A DNA stretch of 64,000 nucleotides from Paraburkholderia polaris (GTDB lineage Bacteria; Pseudomonadota; Gammaproteobacteria; Burkholderiales; Burkholderiaceae). The translations under genes were made by a program, and so were the position numbers. Location: positions 1 through 64,000 of the forward strand of contig NZ_JABBGJ010000054.1 of the NCBI RefSeq assembly GCF_012927345.1, read 5' to 3'. Shown piece by piece: positions 61,989 through 64,000 of the stretch (position 1 is the first letter of the stretch; every line of letters starts with the position of its first letter). Below the pieces are notes generated by a model. That model had not been told where the DNA came from, made no database searches, and was given only the letters and a program-made list of their open reading frames with translations.

Positions 61989-62996
61989 TCAGTCCGGATC
62001 GATCTTGCGTTCGATTTTCAGCGGCGGCGCCCACGCGGGCATCGCAGCATCTTGTGCATCGGTCGTGAGGCCGGGCACGCCGTGCACCGGATTGCCGAGC
62101 ATCGGGAAACCGAGCTTTTCGCGCGAATCGTAGTAAGCCTGGGCGACCAGACGCGACAGCGCGCGAATCCGGCCGATGTAGGCCGCCCGTTCGGTGACGG
62201 AGATCGCCCCGCGGGCGTCCAGCAGGTTGAACGTGTGGCCGGCCTTCAGCACCAGTTCATAAGCGGGCAGCGCGATCTGCGCTTCGATCATGCGCTTGGC
62301 TTCTGCTTCGTAGCTGTTGAAGAACGTGAACAGCAGATCGACGTTTGCGTGCTCGAAGTTGTAGGTCGACTGTTCGACTTCGTTCTGGTGGTACACGTCG
62401 CCGTAAGTCAGGCGACGGAGTTCCGGGCCGTTCGGGCCTTGCTCTTCCCACTCGGTCCAGACGAGGTCGTAGACGTTCTCGACCTTCTGCAGATACATCG
62501 CCAGACGTTCGAGACCGTAGGTGATTTCGCCCAGCACCGGCTTGCAATCCAGACCGCCGACTTGCTGGAAGTAGGTGAACTGGGTCACTTCCATGCCGTT
62601 CAGCCACACTTCCCAGCCAAGGCCCCAGGCGCCGAGCGTGGGGTTCTCCCAGTCGTCTTCAACGAAGCGCACGTCGTTCTGCTTCAGGTCGAAGCCGAGG
62701 GCTTCGAGCGAGCCGAGGTACAGGTCAAGGATGTTTTCCGGCGCCGGCTTCAGCACCACCTGGTACTGGTAGTAATGCTGCAGGCGGTTCGGGTTTTCGC
62801 CGTAGCGGCCGTCTTTCGGGCGACGCGACGGCTGCACATAGGCGGCTCGCCACGGTTCCGGACCGATCGCGCGCAGGAAGGTGTGGACGTGGGACGTGCC
62901 CGCGCCGACTTCCATGTCGATCGGCTGGAGCAACGCGCAACCCTGCTTATCCCAGTAGGACTGCAGTGTCAGGATGATTTGCTGAAACGTGAGCAT
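61989..62996 (-). CDS. glyQ: glycyl-tRNA synthetase alpha subunit
   Basis: The alpha subunit carries the class II catalytic core for glycine activation (335 residues). Seen are LTFQQIILTLQSYWDKQGCALLQPIDMEVGAGTSHVHTFLRAIGPEPWRAAYVQPSRRPKDGRYGENPNRLQHYYQYQVVLKPAP at the start, and YEQAG-type segments further on, with the beta subunit gene 20 bp away. MLTFQQII at 62996 is chosen as start. A weak TAAAAT (63077-63082, minus strand) could be its -10 box. Confidence 0.96.
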   Translation of the reverse strand: MLTFQQIILTLQSYWDKQGCALLQPIDMEVGAGTSHVHTFLRAIGPEPWRAAYVQPSRRPKDGRYGENPNRLQHYYQYQVVLKPAPENILDLYLGSLEALGFDLKQNDVRFVEDDWENPTLGAWGLGWEVWLNGMEVTQFTYFQQVGGLDCKPVLGEITYGLERLAMYLQKVENVYDLVWTEWEEQGPNGPELRRLTYGDVYHQNEVEQSTYNFEHANVDLLFTFFNSYEAEAKRMIEAQIALPAYELVLKAGHTFNLLDARGAISVTERAAYIGRIRALSRLVAQAYYDSREKLGFPMLGNPVHGVPGLTTDAQDAAMPAWAPPLKIERKIDPD

Positions 62997-63146
62997 GAAG
63001 TGCCTTTCGGGCATAGGGCCGCGCCGCAAACGCCGGAGCGCGCGAGCTGGCCGTGGAGCGAAGTGCTAAACCGGAGATTTTAACGGAAAGGGAGGGGGGT
63101 GTCCGTTTTGCGGGGTCGGACGGGAACTGAAGTGTTCTCCAAACGG

Positions 63147-63168
63147 AAAAAGGCCGCTTCAGGCGGCC
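63147..63168 (-). terminator. Rho-independent terminator after the FkbM methyltransferase gene
   Basis: On the minus strand GGCCGC (63168-63163) pairs with GCGGCC (63157-63152) around CTGAA and is followed by TTTTT (63151-63147). It separates the FkbM gene from glyQ. Confidence 0.85.
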
Positions 63169-63204
63169 GATTGTCGTTCGTTTTCTCGGGAAGTGTCCCG
63201 TTGG

Positions 63205-64000
63205 CTAACTGCTTAAACTCATCAACGCATGCGTCGCAGAATCCGCATCCGTCACCTCTACGAACCCCTCAATCTCCATCTCCAGTTCCCGCGGCAGCGC
63301 GAGCATATTGCACGACATCAACCTGCCGTAGATATTTTCCGCGCGCCCAAAGAAATTCCCCGGATTGAACAAAGGCGGCAAATGCCACCACATCCGATAC
63401 TCCTTCGACCACAACCACTCGATCAACGCCTGTGACCGATCGAGCCGGTCGTTCTCCACGTAAATCACCGGCCGCGAGCGGGCGATGGTTTCCTCCGCGC
63501 CCCGCAGCGCGTTCAGCTCGAACCCTTCCACGTCGAGCTTCAGCAGCCCCACGGTATGCGAGCGCAGGACATCGTCCAGCCGCACACATGGAACCGGGAT
63601 CGTATTCGCCGCAGCCACTGTCTGCATCGCGACCGCGCCAAAGTTGCCCGGCGCATCATAGTCGGGTCGCGCAAAATGCAGTGTCCCCGCAGTCGCCCCG
63701 CACGCATACGGCCACGCGAGCGCGTTGCGCACACCATTGGCCGCGAGATTCGCGCATAGGTTCTGAAAGATCACCGGCTGCGGCTCGAACGCGACCAGCA
63801 CCTGGCGGCGGGCCTGCGCCTCACGCGCCAACGGGACGGTATGCACGCCGATATTCGCGCCGACTTCCACGACGATGCCTGGTTGCACCAGCAACTGTCG
63901 CAACACGGCAGATTCGAGTTCGCTGCATTCGCCGTATTCGATGAGTGCGCGGCCGAGATAGAAGTCGTTTGGATTGGCGAGCATCCAGCCATGACGGGTC
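63205..64000 (-). CDS. FkbM-family SAM-dependent methyltransferase, 5' end outside the window
   Basis: The frame is open to the right edge. From the first in-window Met it gives 259 residues, and upstream codons read TRHGWMLANPNDFY, which is the typical early motif of the FkbM domain, so the gene probably begins beyond base 64000. The SAM motif is VVEVGANIGVHTVPLAREAQAR (about 38-59 of the visible part) and LLKLDVEGFELNALRGAEETI is the FkbM core. The family methylates sugars or other natural-product hydroxyls. The substrate here is unknown. Confidence 0.85.
   Translation of the reverse strand, partial: TRHGWMLANPNDFYLGRALIEYGECSELESAVLRQLLVQPGIVVEVGANIGVHTVPLAREAQARRQVLVAFEPQPVIFQNLCANLAANGVRNALAWPYACGATAGTLHFARPDYDAPGNFGAVAMQTVAAANTIPVPCVRLDDVLRSHTVGLLKLDVEGFELNALRGAEETIARSRPVIYVENDRLDRSQALIEWLWSKEYRMWWHLPPLFNPGNFFGRAENIYGRLMSCNMLALPRELEMEIEGFVEVTDADSATHALMSLSS

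Overview
The window is about 64 kb of a high-GC betaproteobacterial chromosome. The closest general match is Burkholderia sensu lato, most likely Paraburkholderia. I infer this from gene order and protein style (ubiE–Tim44-like–ubiJ–ubiB; lptD–surA–pdxA–ksgA with amgK–murU divergent; glyQ–glyS–gmhB–plsC; a DUF4148 protein; 'Porin_4'-type porin), not from a database search. It is almost entirely core and semi-core chromosome. The only mobile DNA is the 3' end of an IS66-type transposase at the left edge.

Layout, left to right. 1–3642: IS66 remnant, then on the minus strand ilvA, a cN-I-like 5'-nucleotidase and queF. 4158–11071 (+): a very large FAD/Fe-S oxidoreductase, a HIT protein, a DUF971 protein, ubiE and a Tim44-like membrane protein. 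11225–18006 (+): ubiJ, ubiB, a TPMT-like methyltransferase, a FmdB zinc ribbon, a DUF502 membrane protein, aspS with a very strong terminator, and nudB. 18003–19262: cardiolipin synthase B. 19489–26758 (+): a fatty-acid oxidation cluster, made of a TetR regulator, acyl-CoA dehydrogenase, a dehydrogenase/hydratase fusion, thiolase and a crotonase. 26806–28280: fdhD (−) and a nitrate-reductase-associated protein (+).

28584–31694: a membrane-bound PAS–PAS–LOV-like–GGDEF–EAL protein. 31725–34537: GST (−), LysR regulator (+), DUF4148 secreted protein (+) and YciA-like thioesterase (−). 34860–36749: Atm1-type ABC exporter. 36853–44680: amgK–murU (cell-wall recycling, −) divergent from lptD–surA–pdxA–ksgA (+). 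45147–49257: a porin and an autotransporter in tail-to-tail contact. 49615–52017: MFS transporter (−) divergent from a LysR regulator (+). 52179–57441 (+): TetR regulator, alkyl-sulfatase-type metallo-hydrolase, fadD-type ligase, glyoxalase I and an NTF2-like protein. 57558–64000 (−): YgjP-like metallopeptidase, plsC, gmhB, glyS, glyQ and the 3' part of a FkbM methyltransferase.

Three themes connect the genes. Lipid supply and turnover: two separate TetR-controlled fatty-acid or alkyl catabolic loci, plus plsC, clsB and yciA. Envelope biogenesis: LptD, SurA, GmhB, AmgK/MurU, a porin and an autotransporter. Quinone biosynthesis: UbiE, UbiJ and UbiB.

I see no tRNA, rRNA, CRISPR array, prophage or defence island. 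The most unusual signals are non-coding or sub-domain features. (a) Two tandem hairpins between the fad dehydrogenase/hydratase and thiolase genes have arms that differ in sequence but keep their pairing. (b) Two matching CGGAAT-N4-ATTCCG palindromes bracket the second TetR gene. (c) A perfect 18-bp palindrome lies in front of the first TetR gene. (d) The GGDEF–EAL protein carries a LOV-type domain with the photoreactive cysteine but not the signalling glutamine.
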